Below, one piece after another: positions 23,161 through 34,476 of a stretch of 64,000 nt of DNA. Position 1 is the stretch's first letter. The number at the start of each line of letters is the position of its first letter. A program made the translations under genes and the position numbers. This DNA is from Cephalotus follicularis (Eukaryota; Streptophyta; Magnoliopsida; Oxalidales; Cephalotaceae), in contig BDDD01000916.1 of NCBI GenBank assembly GCA_001972305.1, positions 207,865 through 271,864 on the forward strand. The letters are read 5' to 3'. Below the pieces are notes generated by a model, which had not been told where the DNA came from, did no database searches, and saw nothing but the letters and a program-made list of their open reading frames with translations.

Positions 23161-24645
23161 CCGGCATGTGCGTCACGGCACCTCAGCTTCTACCTCTCGG
23201 GAGCTCTGGTGTATGGTAGAGGAGGCCAGGGTAGGTTTCTCGGACGTTGCCAATGGCTGCTTGCACCATGGCAGTGGCACGTCGGCACCTCTGGTGCACG
23301 ACGATTGTACTCCATACACATAGTAGTGGCATCTCAGCATACCACAGTAATAACGCCTCAAGGTGTAGCAGAGGTGGCTTTGGCGTCCCATGCGGGTGCA
23401 TTCTTGGACATGTAGCAGAGGTGGCGCCTTCGTGCGCATACTCTGTTCCCTTTCCCCTCCATATTGCAATATATATATGTATATACATATTCATTTGTAC
23501 TGAAATTATGCTAAGCCACCATGACACAATAACAACAACAAAAGTAACAGGCAGAGGACACATACTCAACACAAACAGAGAAGACGTACGACAGACAAAC
23601 AATAAAAATACACAATTAACCACACACATACACACATGCTGGTAGGCACTCGGGTATAGAGCAACCTACCTGGAGATGGTTGGAAACGGAGATCGTCTTC
23701 CTGCTCCTTGCCAAGGATCTCTACACCTCCAGTGGTCTCTCTATCCTTCACACTGGCTCTACTTTCCTTACTTCACAGGGGATGGCACACTCCTTCATAT
23801 ATATGTGTGGGCAGGGGCCCTTCTCCCTTGTCTTCTTCCTCCTTTTTCCAACAGCAGGTCCCATCTCCCACCTTCACTCCTTCTCTCGATTTTTCTAACA
23901 TCAGTGTTTGTGAGAAAATGCCAAAGCACAACTCAGGGCCACCATTTGCCCTTTTATACTTGCCATCCGAAGCTGATAGAATTTTCAAGAAATTCTGAAT
24001 GAAGGCAGGCTTCTATTGCGGGCTTGGGCTGGATTTTCCTATTTGGCCTTTTCTTCTTTAATTGAGCCCATGTGCATAATGCTATATTAACTTTGGCCCA
24101 AATTAGATAAAATAATTCTTAAGCCCATAATTCAATTTATATCCCATTAAGGCCCAAATAATTACATCATAAATTCGGGTCCAGCCCAAAATGTGGGAAA
24201 ATAATTACAAGGCCCAATAATAATATTTTAAAATATTTAGGGCTCTTACACAACTAACTGCAATAAAGGAAAACAGCGACATTATAGGCGGAGATCAAGG
24301 GAATGACCGAGATCCTCGGCATTTCCTAGGGGATAACGATCACATCCGATTTACACACTCTATCAGTTACAAAAACACCACTATAAATACAAGTTCAACA
24401 TACTGAACAAAGGTGAGCAATTTTTACATTCAAGAGAGCATTATTTCACTTGCATCTTGTCTAACTTGAGCGTCGGAGTGTCCCCGGGAGAACAACCTCC
24501 TGGACTTCCACCATTGTTGTTACTTGTGCAGGTGTCCGAGATCACATTCTTCCTTTAGGCATTCTTTGGCTAGCGTTTCTCTCTACAAATAAAAATCTTC
24601 CACGTAGGATACTGTTGAGAGAAGGATTTCTGTATCAACAGTACT

Positions 24646-25050
24646 TATGATTCAACTATTGAATCACATTTTAAAAATAAAAATAAACCAAGTTTGATTT
24701 AACGGTTAGATCATAAGTATAACAGAGAACGTTGTTAATTTTGTAAAAGGGGATCTGCTTTAAAAATACAATGGTTAAAATTATTTAATTAATTTAAAAT
24801 TTTACATATATAATATAGACATATAATAAAACATTAACTCAACATTAAAATTTAAAAATATTAATCACAAAAGTAATTTTTTTAATAAAAAATTTGATCT
24901 CATTGATTGTATAATTAGACTGAAATCGATCCTTATTTATTTACTTATATTTGTGAGTAAGGTGATGAGTACAGGTAATAACTAAGAAATTATGCAACCA
25001 CCAAAGTACAGAACCCCTAAGGACTCTCTAATAACTACCACTACTTGCGA
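24646..25050. other. Upstream region of the JAZ-like gene
   Basis: AT-rich DNA between the solo LTR and the conserved promoter segment. No element recognised. Confidence 0.4.
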
Positions 25051-25057
25051 GATATTT

Positions 25058-25137
25058 GTTGGGAGTTGAGAACTGCTCCTTCATTGGTAACACGGACACC
25101 TCGTGAAAGGCGTGTGCCAATAACCATATCTCTCTCT
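25058..25137 (+). promoter_or_regulatory. Repeated promoter segment upstream of JAZ
   Basis: Contains GAGTTGAGAACTGCTCC, ATTGGTAACACGG, CACCTCGTGAAAGG and a CTCTCTCT run. A second, diverged copy lies at 20795-20885. A perfect G-box (CACGTG), usual in MYC-regulated JAZ promoters, is not seen here; CACCTCGTG is only a loose relative. Confidence 0.45.
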
Positions 25138-25198
25138 CTTTAATCCTCCCATATATTTCGTGCCTCTTCATTAACCAACTACGGCGCCTGGCAGCCAC

Positions 25199-25205
25199 TT
25201 TATAT
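25199..25205 (+). promoter_or_regulatory. TATA-like box of JAZ gene
   Basis: TTTATAT lies about 120 bp upstream of the ATG at 25325, leaving room for a 5' leader of roughly 90 nt. Inferred from sequence and spacing only. Confidence 0.45.
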
Positions 25206-25324
25206 CGCTCTCCACGCTCCCGCATTTAACTCTTAATAAATCTCTTCAAATATTCCCATATCATATCCAATCTCAAAACGCATAGCCCCCAACAGAGTCA
25301 AGAATCATATTGTTGATATCAAAG

Positions 25325-25467
25325 ATGTCGAAAGCCACCGTCGAGCTTGACTTCTTTGGCTTGGAGAAAGAAACCTCTTCAAAATCTCAGTTCCAGAAAT
25401 TCCTTCATAGTCAAAGAAGCTTTCGAGGTTATCTTCTTCATTTTGCTTTTAATATTGCACTATATGC

Positions 25468-25525
<58 letters not shown>

Positions 25526-28222
25526 GTATTGATTTTCTTTTTCTCATTAGGAATTCAAAATGGAATTTCAAATATTAATCCCGAGCTTGAGCTTATCAAA
25601 TCTGTGATTGATTCGAAGAAATCATTCTCGGTTCCTTCTACTCCAAAGATGGAGAAATTTCCGTCTTTTGCTACGCCTCCTTATGCCCCAATCTACAGGT
25701 TCTCTATTTTTTTTTTAATATATAAATATCTCTTAAAATATCTCTAGTCTTTAAAAAAAATATTATATATGCTGTTATTTTAGGCCTGCTATAGAGAACG
25801 TGCCTGAAACTGCTCCCTTAACGATTTTCTACAACGGGACGGTTTCCGTTTTCAATGTTCCTCAAGACAAGGTCTGTTCGTTTTCTTCTAATTTTTTACT
25901 ATTATTTAACGTAAGTTATTTGCAGCCTCTTCTTATCATATATAATTATATATTAATACAGGCGGAGTGCATTTTAAAGCTCGCCGTTGATAACTTCTCA
26001 AAAACTGTTGAATCATCGGATGCAATTCCTTCAAGCGATCAACAGCAGCTGTTTGAGACTCTTAACGGAGGTTAGTGTTTTTGATATTTTCCGTTTTCAT
26101 TAACAGAATGGATGAAATGATTAAAGTAAAAAGATAGTGATCATATAAGTTCAGATTGTTCTCATTTTTGGCATCTTCACGTTTTTTGCAGCTTAAATAG
26201 GTACGAAATTAGGTGTCCAAAGTACATACATTGATATCTCCATTTGTTACAAAATCTTTGACTTTTTCTACGATTGTGCGTTGTGTTGTGGTGTTGGTTG
26301 TGATATGCAGATCTGCCAATTGCAAGGAAAAAATCATTGCAGAGATTTTTGGAGAAACGGAAGGAAAGGTATAAATAGTAAATACACGTTTCTCTTTGTT
26401 TGGCCTGCATGAGTCATTATTTTTAGATCTAGAAAATATTTGAATTATCAATCATCTATCCCACAAAATTTTAGATAATATGAGACAAAATTAAATACCA
26501 TGTTTACTAATATTTAGGGCAATGGATTACTATGATCTTTTAAAACAAATAATCACAGTTGTTATTTTCTAAAAGTGTCACATGATACACATACTGTTTG
26601 GTCACGATAAACTGTCTTCTAATTATAACTAGAGCAAAAGAATACAATGCAAACGTTTAAAATGAGATTAAGGGTAATCCATACGTGATTACTTTATTTT
26701 GATTTACGAAATCGTCAACTGATAATTTTTTAGACTCCTGAAATTGAGTTACATGACCCATTATAAAATAAAAAACAAAACGCTCTTGATAAAGAAATGA
26801 TTCTAGTATGCTCTTATTCTCTCATTGGTTACTTCTGATTAGAGTCAATTTTATCCGTCTCCGCCGCATCATCGGTCTTGTTCCGTTTAAAACGAGGCAG
26901 GGATTCTAACTTAAAAGTGGCAGTGGGGGTGAGGAAAAAAATTTGCCCCGTTTACGGAGACGGGGCGGGGGCAAAGTTTGTATTCTCTCTGCCACGTCCC
27001 CACCCGCCCCCGCCCCCGCCCCNNNNNNNNNNNNNNNNNNNNNNNNNNNNNNNNNNNNNNNNNNNNNNNNNNNNNNNNNNNNNNNNNNNNNNNNNNNNNN
27101 NNNNNNNNNNNNNNNNNNNNNNNNNNNNNNNNNNNNNNNNNNNNNNNNNNNNNNNNNNNNNNNNNNNNNNNNNNNNNNNNNNNNNNNNNNNNNNNNNNNN
27201 NNNNNNNNNNNNNNNNNNNNNNNNNNNNNNNNNNNNNNNNNNNNNNNNNNNNNNNNNNNNNNNNNNNNNNNNNNNNNNNNNNNNNNNNNNNNNNNNNNNN
27301 NNNNNNNNNNNNNNNNNNNNNNNNNNNNNNNNNNNNNNNNNNNNNNNNNNNNNNNNNNNNNNNNNNNNNNNNNNNATATATATAAACTTTAAAAATAATA
27401 ATATGTGAGTTTTAAAAATAAGAAGCTACCAGTTTGATGGTTGTATATGATAGTTAGATGTATGAGTTCTTAAGTTCAAATAACTATATTAACAAATTTT
27501 GGTATATATCTATGTAGCTGGGGCGGGGCGGGGACGAAACAAAAATTTTTTTTCAACGGGGATTATGTTCTCTGTGGAGATTGGGACAAATACGGAGAAG
27601 ATATTATCCCTGTGGAACAGAAGCGGATGAAGGTTTTAATCCCTTTTGATGAGGGAAGTTCCTGCTTCTGACGAGGGATATTATATATAATTTGATTGTC
27701 CAACAAATGAACCTGCAACAAAAGGGATGCAAAAAGCGCACACGGTTTGGAGAAGGATGACCACCAACTTTAGCTTACATGCCCAAGATCTTAGCTTTAT
27801 TCTTGATAAACGTAACACGCCATGTTACAATGGTAGTTACATTTTTTAGTTCTTTATGTTACAAATAATGACACCATTAACACAATTAGTCAACAAAAAT
27901 CTGTGTAATGGCTGAAGTTTATATCGTGATTGATTCTAGTTAGTGAATGGCCTTGAATATATGATTTGAATACATTTAAATCGAGTTAAAGAGCTGACTA
28001 TGATATAATTTGAATTCATTTAGATTAATATTGGATCTGGTTCAGTGTCGTAAACAAATGATAAATTGGTTGATTATCTATATGCTTATTTGAAGAAGGT
28101 TTTCATTTTTTATCATTTAGAAAGATCAATTACATTGACATATATTAACAGTAACTGTTAAGACCCAGTTTTGATAAAATTACAGGTTCACGTCAGTGTC
28201 GCCTTATACTTGTCACACCTAA
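25325..28222 (+). CDS. JAZ10: JAZ/TIFY jasmonate repressor, JAZ10-like
   Basis: Six exons: 25325-25427, 25551-25698, 25784-25871, 25962-26070, 26311-26368 and 28186-28222, all with GT-AG introns and a continuous frame of 180 residues. Residues 1-46 (MSKATVELDFFGLEK, FQKFL..RSFR.IQ..IS.INPE) resemble the N-terminal MYC-binding region of Arabidopsis JAZ10. TIFY is at 97-100 (LTIFYNGTVSVFNV), the surface that recruits NINJA/TOPLESS and dimerises. The Jas motif is at 150-176 (LPIARKKSLQRFLEKRKER, then the final PY), the jasmonate-dependent COI1 degron and MYC-binding helix. It acts in the nucleus, repressing MYC factors until jasmonoyl-isoleucine triggers its degradation. The start was chosen because the conserved MSKAT begins there. 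Assignment to JAZ10 rather than another JAZ rests on the N-terminus and the split Jas motif. Confidence 0.95.
25471..25523. repeat. (TA)n microsatellite in JAZ intron 1
   Basis: About 26 TA repeats in the first intron, between a GTGTATAT start and a CTGTATTGATT end. Probably length-variable between individuals. Confidence 0.95.
26376..26378 (+). promoter_or_regulatory. Stop codon used if the Jas intron is retained
   Basis: TAG in frame seven bases after the exon 5 donor. A transcript that keeps the intron would encode 171 residues lacking the SPY end, comparable to the truncated stable isoform JAZ10.3 known in Arabidopsis. Confidence 0.6.
26890..27650. repeat. GC-rich foldback-like repeat around an assembly gap
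   Basis: The left side is rich in CCCCGCCCC and the right side in GGGGCGGGGCGGGG, with CGGAGA-type phrases on both flanks, so the two halves could pair. It lies within the Jas intron. The gap falls exactly in the C-rich centre, suggesting a sequence that was hard to assemble. Confidence 0.55.
27023..27375. other. Assembly gap (353 N)
   Basis: Run of N. Any frame crossing it is meaningless. Confidence 1.
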
Positions 28223-30542
28223 GACGCGTCTTTGGGACCAGAAGACCATGGAAGAGTTCAACGTCATTCCAGGTCCAGAAAGAGGAGAATGATAAAGCAG
28301 ACAAAAAAGAAAATACGTTTTTCATGTCTCCTACTATGTAGATTTGGGCTAATCGTAATACTAGTATTTCCTAGTTTGAAGGATAGATATAGTAGTTTCA
28401 CAGAATGAGCTTTGTGGTCCGCAAAATGTGGTTGTGGCCCACTTTTTTAGTACTTTACTGTGGCAACTAGGCTTCTTTTATGCTCTCCTTCCTCGCACTT
28501 TCCTATGGTCTTCTACGTTTTTTGTGGTCATTCTTTCATCATGATTATTATTTATATGGGAAAAGTTCATTATTATCAAATATATACGTTTAAATTATTA
28601 AATCTAATAAACTAGTAAACATTTTGATTCAAAGTTATAACGATCTAATATTTAAATTAATTTAAAATATTTACTTTTTCATGTTTATATGAATAACAAT
28701 TAAAAATTATAATAACTATTAACGTGTTATAATAAAAAAATTAAAATTTAAAAAACTTATCATTAGTTTAGATTAAAAAATATAATATATTATAATCTTA
28801 ATAATTATTATTAATTATTTTTTTTATTGATATCTATAACATTATTCTTTTATATGCTATTGAATTCACATGTATTCTAACGTTTTATTTTTGATATTTT
28901 ATCATTGACTTTTGAACTGGCATGCCTAGTTGCATTCGTTCTTTATTATTGTTAATCTGTTTTGAATTTGTCTATACCGGTTGTCCATTCTCTAAACCTA
29001 TTGAAAGAAAAAATCCATAGACATTGTACATTGACTATTCTCAATTATTCGGTGCACATATTAAACGTGCTCTTTTGTTTAGTGACGTCATGCAATGCTT
29101 GATACTAAAAGCACATTGTTTTCCCCTTCAAATCAATTTTTTTTTGTCATGTAAAAACAAAAAAGCAAATCAACTTTTTGTTTTTTTAATCTCAAGTAAT
29201 GTTATGAATTCATATAATCATAAAAAGTAAAAGAACTCATCAATAATTTTATTTTTTAAATCTTATTCATATATTGTGATACATTAGTTGAGATACAAAA
29301 AATGATAAAACTATTAAGAGACGTAACATAATTAAAAAACAAAACGGTGTAAGAGTTTTTAAAACAATGATAAATTTCTTATCATCATATCATTTGTACT
29401 TAACACAATACCATATTATTGTGTAAGATCTCCCAAATTATTAAACTTGTAATGTATAATTTATAAATTCAGACTTGATGTTTTATGTATATAGATTATA
29501 TATTTTAATTTTTAAACTAATCAAATATCAGTAGTTTTTTATTGAATAAAATGCTATTTTATTCTATATGAAAATTTATATAGGTATGTGAAAATTATTA
29601 ATAGTTAAAAATATTTAATTGATTTTAAAATTAAAGTATATAATCTATAAAAATAATATATCAAATCAAATAATGAGATTTTTAAAATAAAAAATGTAAA
29701 TTATACACAATGACATTGGAAACCAATAGTGGAAGACAATCCACTCCCAAGTCCCAATGGTCTCGTGGAGAAGGACAGAGCCAAATTTTTTTTTTAATTT
29801 TACTTAAATTTTTTTAAAATATTTTACCTATAAAAAATTAGAAAAAAAAAATTGGCCTTTTTTGGCCCCTCCAACAATTTTAAATTTAATTTGGTCCCCT
29901 CAAACTTACATGACTGGATCCGTAACGCTCTGTATTATTGTTGTATAAGATTTGTGAGGTGCCCTGGTTTTGGGTACAATATTGTGGATATTTGGTTATA
30001 GTCTAATAATATATTGTGGTAGGCTTATATATCTGTTATTAAGCAGCGAGAGGGTGGACTGATACTGCATATTGTCGGGTATGGCTGTCAATGTCAAAAC
30101 ACAGCATAATGAGAGGTTGATTATTAGGTTATCTAACAAATCAAACATGTGATTAACTTGCCGAAGATTCCCTTCTAATACTATACTCAACCTTTATGGT
30201 TATCAAACCTTTGATATAATTAACACGTTTAGGTGAAACATACTGTTTTCAAGTTTGGCTTGTTGTTTGACTAAAAAAGGTTTGTGAGGAATCTCGAGAT
30301 GAGAAAATAAATATTTACATGCTGCCAGGTTTAATGATATAATTAATGTATCATCATGAATTCAAGTAGTTAAAACTATACCTAGTGCTTAATAGCTGCT
30401 TGTGGACTCAAAACTGGCTTTGATTCCACGAGCAGCAAGGAGTTCGTACAACGACCCCGAAGCTGGGTATCACGAACTGTTTCAAAATATCAACACAGTG
30501 AAGCAAAATCTTACTGCCACCTTATCAGGCCAGACAAGATAT
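28223..30542. other. Downstream intergenic DNA, no gene seen
   Basis: AT-rich. Includes the probable 3' UTR of the JAZ gene just after 28222. Around 29760-29925 a phrase GGCC..TTTTTTGGCCCCTCCAAC-ATTTTAAATTT followed by GGTCCCCTCAAA looks like a decayed dispersed repeat, but no boundaries could be set. Confidence 0.4.
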
Positions 30543-32097
30543 TGTTGGCAGATTAAATAATAAAATCAAACACAATGGAATAAATTCTAACCCCTTGTAC
30601 GAGTCTAATAGGAAACAGATAAGTATAATCAACAAATAGCAACAAAAATCAACATAAAGAATATCAAAGTTTTAATGTGGAAAACCTTTCCAGTGTGGAG
30701 AGTAAAAATCATAGGACCATAGTTCACCAAAATTCTTCATTATCAACAAATAATGGTTAATATAACTTAACCTCTTTAGTTACAACTAGGAGTGAAAATT
30801 AAACTTGAGAAACAGACGATTCGTTCCGAACCAAACTTGGCGGATTGACTCGAATTTTCTCGTTATCCAGTTTTGGTTTCGGATTGTAAATTTCAAAACC
30901 TGTGGTGCCCAAATCTGTTTCTTATTCTTTAATTCACAATCCAGTCATATCGGATCAGATCAGATTTTGCAGAAAAACTGATCTGATGGGACCAAATTCC
31001 ACCCCGAGTAGGAATTAAACCTGAAAATCCGACGATTCGATTTGAATCAGGCAGATCGGCCCGGATTTTTTCTCTACCTGATTTTGATTTCAAATTGTAA
31101 GTTTCAGAATCTGTAATGCTCAATTCGGTTTCGGATTCTATAATTCACAACCCGGCCATACCGGATCGGATCTGGTTTTGCAGAAAACGCCATCCGATCC
31201 TATTCCACCCCTAGTTACAGAAACTAAAGATATATAGTTATCAATACAACATCATAAATCATCAAGGACAATGATGTAAGAAAATAATGTTCGAAAAAAA
31301 ATAAAGAACAACACACGATTTACGTGGAAAACCCTTGCGGGAAAAAACTACGGCGGCAGCACAAGAAATCCACTATGAAAAACGAATTGAGAATGAGTAC
31401 AAGCTCTCTACGGTGCCCTCACAACATGTGCAGCCGTCTAACGCTCTTAATTCTTAATTAACCCTAATAGGGTGTTTTACAAGCATATAAATACCTCCTC
31501 TAAAATTCAGGTCGGGCCGCTGCCCCGAACCCTGCCAAAGGCCCACTCCGCGGCGACCCACTCAACACAAGACACGAGCCATCTAAGGCCGGTTGTTCTT
31601 CATTATATGTGTGCGCTCACGTTGCTCGCGCACACACTCCAATCGGACAACCGGCCCACTAGGATTTAAGCCAATAATCAACAAATGAATCATTGGCAAC
31701 CCTCATCAATAGGATGAACTACAACAAGAAAAAGTCTCAAAACAGAGGCCACGAAATTGCTTCTCTAGGCCTGTCTAGAAACCTCCAAATCACAATCTCA
31801 GCATTAAGAATGCATAACCGTGTCTTGAGAACATGCTTTCCAAGTTTTAGCTCAATTGGACAACGAATCACTGACCATCGGAGACTTTGATATACAAACT
31901 GTGCAGCCTGAAATTTCTGCACCTCCTCTCTTTTGTTTCTAATGTTTTTTTTCTTCTCTCTTTTAGTTGTTGTGCTATATCTCTCTATCATATGATAGAA
32001 GCCTAACCACTTATACTAATCCCACATTAAATGGGGTAATTATTTTGGGCCAAAACATAGGCTCTCTCTCTCCATATCGGAGTGAATTGGACCAACA
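30543..32097 (-). repeat. 3' LTR of the copia element
   Basis: Plus-strand ends TGTTGGCAG (30543) and GGACCAACA (32097). Aligns with 48011-48505 and 51230-51431, for example around TGTGGAGAGTAAAAA and ATCACTGACCAT-CGGAGACTTTGAT. Contains the dimeric MITE at 30787-31213. About 250 bp at 31240-31700 (ATAAAGAACAACACACGATTTACG onward) has no counterpart in the other LTR and may be a further small insertion. Confidence 0.88.
30787..31213. mobile_element. hAT-type MITE, head-to-tail dimer
   Basis: Ends TAGGAGTGAAAATTAAAC and (reverse complement of the right end) TAGGGGTGGAATAGG. Flanked by GTTACAAC and GTTACAGA (8 bp, 6 matching); the unoccupied site in the other LTR reads GTTATAGA. The interior is two ~214-bp copies in the same orientation, both containing GACGATTCG, the GGATTGTAA/AAATTGTAAGTTTC block, a GGTTTCGGATT phrase, TTTTGCAGAAAA and TTCCACCCC, with the junction near 31005. 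Confidence 0.78.
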
Positions 32098-32113
32098 AAT
32101 CTCCCCATCACGA

Positions 32114-32499
32114 CTAAGTGGAGGAGTTCGTCATCTTGACGATCAAGCGATATACCTCAAGCTTCTTCAGTGGTAGAGCTTTCGTTAACATATCAGAATT
32201 GTTGTCATCTGTATGAATCTTCTCAAGTTCTAACAACTTGGAATTTAAAGCATCTCTTATCCAATGGTATCTCACATCAAATATACTTCGACCTTGTATG
32301 AAACAAAGAGTTCTTAGCAAGGTGGATGACACTTTGACTATCACAATACCTATCCTGCTTGAAACCAAGCTCTTGCACATATTTCTTTATCCACAAAAAC
32401 TCTTTGCATGCTTCAGTCGATGCAATAAACTCTGCTTTCGTTGTAAAAAGTGCAACACATTTATGCAATTTAGACTGCCAAGCCATAGCTCTCCTTGCA
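32114..32499 (-). pseudogene. Copia RNase H, C-terminal part
   Basis: Minus strand reads FARRAMAWQSKLHKCVALFTT, AEFIASTEACKEFLWI, CDSQSVIHLAKN and KIHTDDNNSDMLTKALPLKKL, ending at a stop at 32114. These are the usual motifs of the copia RNase H, which degrades the RNA strand during reverse transcription. Two frames are needed. The N-terminal part lies beyond the insertion, at 37441 onward (KSTLRHLVTF), separated by 4.9 kb. Confidence 0.9.
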
Positions 32500-34476
32500 A
32501 AAGTTGTAATACCACGTGTTATATTTTGAAATATAATCATGCATTTTAGGTGTGCATGCCTTGTATACTAAATTATGAGACTTTAGTGATTAATTAGGGC
32601 ATAAACAAATTTATGCTTTTGGACACAAGTTATGAAATTTCATTATGGGTTAAATTATTAAATTGTTTATGGTTTTCATTATGGGCTAAGCAAGTAGATT
32701 TCATAAATGGGTTAATGCATAAGTTTGTTTTTATGTGTTAAATTTATGGTTAAAGCCCAAACTCTAAACTTTTAATGTATGGCCAAATTTGCATGATGTA
32801 AGGCCCAAAAACCTTGGGATTTTTTATACAAATTTCGGCCCAAACATGCCAACATCTCTTCCTTTATATTGCAGCCGAATTTAGCATATTTTGGCCCAAA
32901 AACTTTACAATTTTTTTTGCTTATCCGAATCATGAATCTGCTAAGACCCAAAACCTTTTTTTCATAAAAATTCGGCCATTCTCTCAACCTTCCTCCAAGT
33001 TTCTAGATTTTTCTTCAAAAACACATTTTAAACAAGTCTTAGAAAGGAAGGGAGGGGGAACGGCTTCTCTTCTCGGCCGAACTTTCTCCTTGATAGAGCT
33101 CCATTTTTTTTCTTCCATCCCCTTCAAGAATACAAGCATAGTATGAAGCTAAGTTTCATCACTCTTTTGCTAGGATTAGTTTATATGTTTGCATTTCATC
33201 TTTCAATCTTTGGAATGGAGAAAAAAAATAGTTGAGGTGATGAGTTAAATTAGTATGATACATGATAATTAAACTAGAATTGATAACAGATTATCAAAGT
33301 TTCATCACCATTTTATTTAATCTAAAATTTCTGGTTTTATAAAGAAAATGGGAAGTGATATTTATTATGAATTTAAGGATGATTAAGGTGTAATGTGATG
33401 AAACTTGTATAAATTAATTGTTATCTTCATCCTCCAATTTTCCGGTTCTTTATAGATGAAGAATTTATGTTTGTGATAATTTTAAGGAGGATTAGGGTGT
33501 TAATGAGATGAAAATTGCAGGAACTACTTGCTACTTTCTTTTCTTAAAATTTCGGCCTTCATGTAGATGTGATGAGGGTTGAGTATATTTTATGGTTTCA
33601 AAGAAGTTTAGATGGTGTTAGCAAGGAGACTTTAATCCAAATTCTTGAATTTTGGATTACTTCTTTTGATTTGTTGAAGAGCAATTCTCTGATTGATTCA
33701 CTCTGTGATTGATGATATAATACCATGATTGGTTGATAATTTTGTGTCTTTCTTGTGAGTTGTAAGGAAATTCTTGAGAAACTTATGTTATAATTCAGAT
33801 TTGTAGACTCTCTGTATAAACAGCACATTGTTTAATCCATATATCTCTCAATTCTTCGCCAAACATTATGAATTTGGTGTCTGAAGGTGTCCTCTACAAT
33901 TTTCTCATTTTGACTTTTTTTCCAATTCAGCTTTATTCCTTGTGAAAAGTCAGATTTAAAATTTCTGGTTATTTTACCCACGGCAATGAAGCTTGGGTTT
34001 ACTAAATATATCCATATATGTGCGTACATAAGTAGTGATATGATGCAAATTAGTTTAAAGGTGAAATTATGAGATAATGTAAGTAACATGATAAATTTTA
34101 AGCTATAATGTTAACAACCAAGTATGAAGATGGATAGTCTGGTTAGTCTTTCTCTCTTCTTTTCTTATTATATCATTGGTTTGTGAATGGATATGATGTT
34201 GATGATAGAGCAGACTAGTATTTATATTTTCTGACAGTTTTAGTGTCTGTGATCTTTGATGTTCCCATATATTTATTATACATGGTCTGTGCGACTATCT
34301 TCTATGCATAGTAGGTGTGGCTATCTAGATATGCACTGCAAGTGAGACTATTCTAGTGTTATAGTCTGAAATGCTACTCTGATTCTATAAAGCCGCGAGG
34401 CTACTTTGAGTGTGAGGCTGCTTGGATATTCACTACAGTTATGGATACTCGGCAGGTGTAGCTGTTCTGATATTTG

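Larger units (their letters stand above)
21563..24250 (-). mobile_element. Solo LTR, family C (2.7 kb)
   Basis: Bounded by TGTCACGCC at 21563 and CTCTTACA ending at 24250, with an exact duplication CAACT on each side (21558-21562, 24251-24255). Its reverse complement aligns end to end with 48506-51229. It is GC-rich in the middle and holds two kinds of degenerate tandem repeats. It has no coding capacity, and the overlapping frames inside are compositional. Confidence 0.9.
21070..24640 (-). mobile_element. Solo LTR, family T, split by solo LTR C
   Basis: On the minus strand it starts TGTTGATACAG at 24640 and ends CATCA at 21070. The flanks GTATT (21065-21069) and GTACT (24641-24645) match in 4 of 5 bases. 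Removing the nested 2688-bp LTR and its 5-bp duplication leaves an 878-bp LTR. It ends 685 bp upstream of the JAZ start codon and is therefore a candidate influence on that promoter. Confidence 0.88.
26369..28185 (+). other. Jas intron of the JAZ gene (1.8 kb)
   Basis: It interrupts the Jas motif between KRKER and the terminal SPY exon, the position of the conserved Jas intron in many JAZ genes. Reading on from exon 5 gives two residues (Y, K) and a stop at 26376-26378. It contains a GC-rich repeat, a 353-bp gap and AT-rich sequence. The acceptor is TTACAG at 28185. Confidence 0.85.

Noticed and set aside
22085-23751. Many overlapping frames of 60-150 codons
   Set aside because: All lie in solo LTR C and are produced by GC-rich tandem repeats. 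The other C copy does not preserve the frames.
25310-25747. Single 145-codon frame as the JAZ gene product
   Set aside because: It reads through intron 1 including the TA microsatellite. Splicing at 25427/25551 restores the conserved FRGIQ sequence.
26839-26900. Possible last JAZ exon at the AG near 26842
   Set aside because: In frame it gives no SPY end. The exon at 28186-28222 does, with the correct phase and an immediate stop.
26878-27408. Frames of 135-176 codons
   Set aside because: They run through 353 N and have no meaning.
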